Part shown: one piece after another, positions 6,010 through 6,158 of the stretch | Layout: every line of letters begins with the position of its first letter | Position numbering within the stretch: the first letter of the stretch is position 1 | Assembly: GCA_018674025.1 (NCBI GenBank) | Contig: JABHBC010000125.1 | Location: 1-6,158 of the forward strand | Direction: 5' to 3' | Length of the DNA: 6,158 nucleotides | Source: Flavobacteriaceae bacterium | GTDB taxonomy: Bacteria; Bacteroidota; Bacteroidia; Flavobacteriales; Flavobacteriaceae | Translations under genes and position numbers: made by a program | Notes under the pieces: model-generated | The model's input: only the letters and a program-made list of their open reading frames with translations | What the model was told of the DNA's origin: nothing | Database searches by the model: none

Positions 6010-6158
6010 ATGAGTATCAAAGAACAAATAGAAAATCTTAGATCAGAATTACATAAACACAATTACAATTATTATGTTCTTGATGACCCAACCCTTACAG
6101 ATTATGAATTTGATTTAAAATTGAATGAACTTAAAAAGCTTGAAGAATTTCATCCTGA
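6010..6158 (+). CDS. ligA: NAD+-dependent DNA ligase LigA, N-terminal 49 residues (gene runs off the right edge)
   Basis: LigA seals nicks in DNA during replication and repair, using NAD+ as the adenylate donor. From the ATG at 6010 the frame is open to the window end and encodes MSIKEQIENLRSELHKHNYN and onward. The visible part is the Ia domain that binds the NMN half of NAD+: HNYNYYVLDDPTLTDYEFD at 17-35 aligns with the E. coli segment containing Tyr22, His23, Asp32, Tyr35 and Asp36. Here the aligned residues are Tyr21, Tyr22, Asp31, Phe34 and Asp35; the His-to-Tyr and Tyr-to-Phe changes are, as I recall, usual in Bacteroidota. The nucleotidyltransferase, OB, zinc-finger, HhH and BRCT domains lie outside the window. 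No Shine-Dalgarno sequence is close to the start. Confidence 0.93.
   Translation, partial: MSIKEQIENLRSELHKHNYNYYVLDDPTLTDYEFDLKLNELKKLEEFHP

Noticed and set aside
1..6158. Mobile element, CRISPR array, toxin-antitoxin, secretion or defence system
   Set aside because: Every substantial frame belongs to a recognisable core gene, and I saw no transposase, integrase, terminal repeats, regularly spaced repeats or tRNA.

Overview
The window looks like a stretch of core chromosome from an A+T-rich member of the Bacteroidota, most likely a Flavobacteriia-type organism. The DnaA N-terminus, the gene pairings (dnaA beside a hot-dog thioesterase; ribD beside a GNAT gene and prmC; cutC coupled to a GH20 hexosaminidase) and the lack of Shine-Dalgarno sequences before the starts all point that way. 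The assignment is by recognition of protein families and gene order, not by a database search.

The layout is eight genes in six apparent transcription units that switch strand at every unit. They are dnaA (minus, C-terminal part outside the window), a 4-hydroxybenzoyl-CoA-type thioesterase (plus), ribD (minus), GNAT acetyltransferase then prmC (plus), GH20 hexosaminidase then cutC (minus), and ligA (plus, only its N-terminus). Packing is very tight. The gaps are 202, 1, 22 and 59 bp, one convergent pair overlaps by 18 bp, and two same-strand pairs overlap by 1 bp (TAATG) and 4 bp (ATGA). Only 284 of 6158 bases lie outside genes, and 202 of those are the single gap upstream of dnaA.

Functionally this is housekeeping: replication initiation (DnaA), DNA nick sealing (LigA), riboflavin synthesis (RibD), release-factor methylation (PrmC), acyl-CoA or acyl-ACP thioester hydrolysis, and a small amino-sugar unit in which an exported beta-N-acetylhexosaminidase is translationally coupled to CutC. 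I see no mobile element, CRISPR array, tRNA, rRNA, toxin-antitoxin pair or phage gene.

The points worth a second look are regulatory or architectural. They are a possible replication origin in the dnaA gap with two overlapping, mutually exclusive dyads; a 22-bp divergent junction where both genes use non-ATG starts; a symmetrical 22-bp dyad between the hexosaminidase and ligA whose two arms each resemble the Bacteroidota -7 element; and the hexosaminidase-CutC coupling, which bears on the disputed role of CutC. I did not find evidence for an undescribed multi-gene system.
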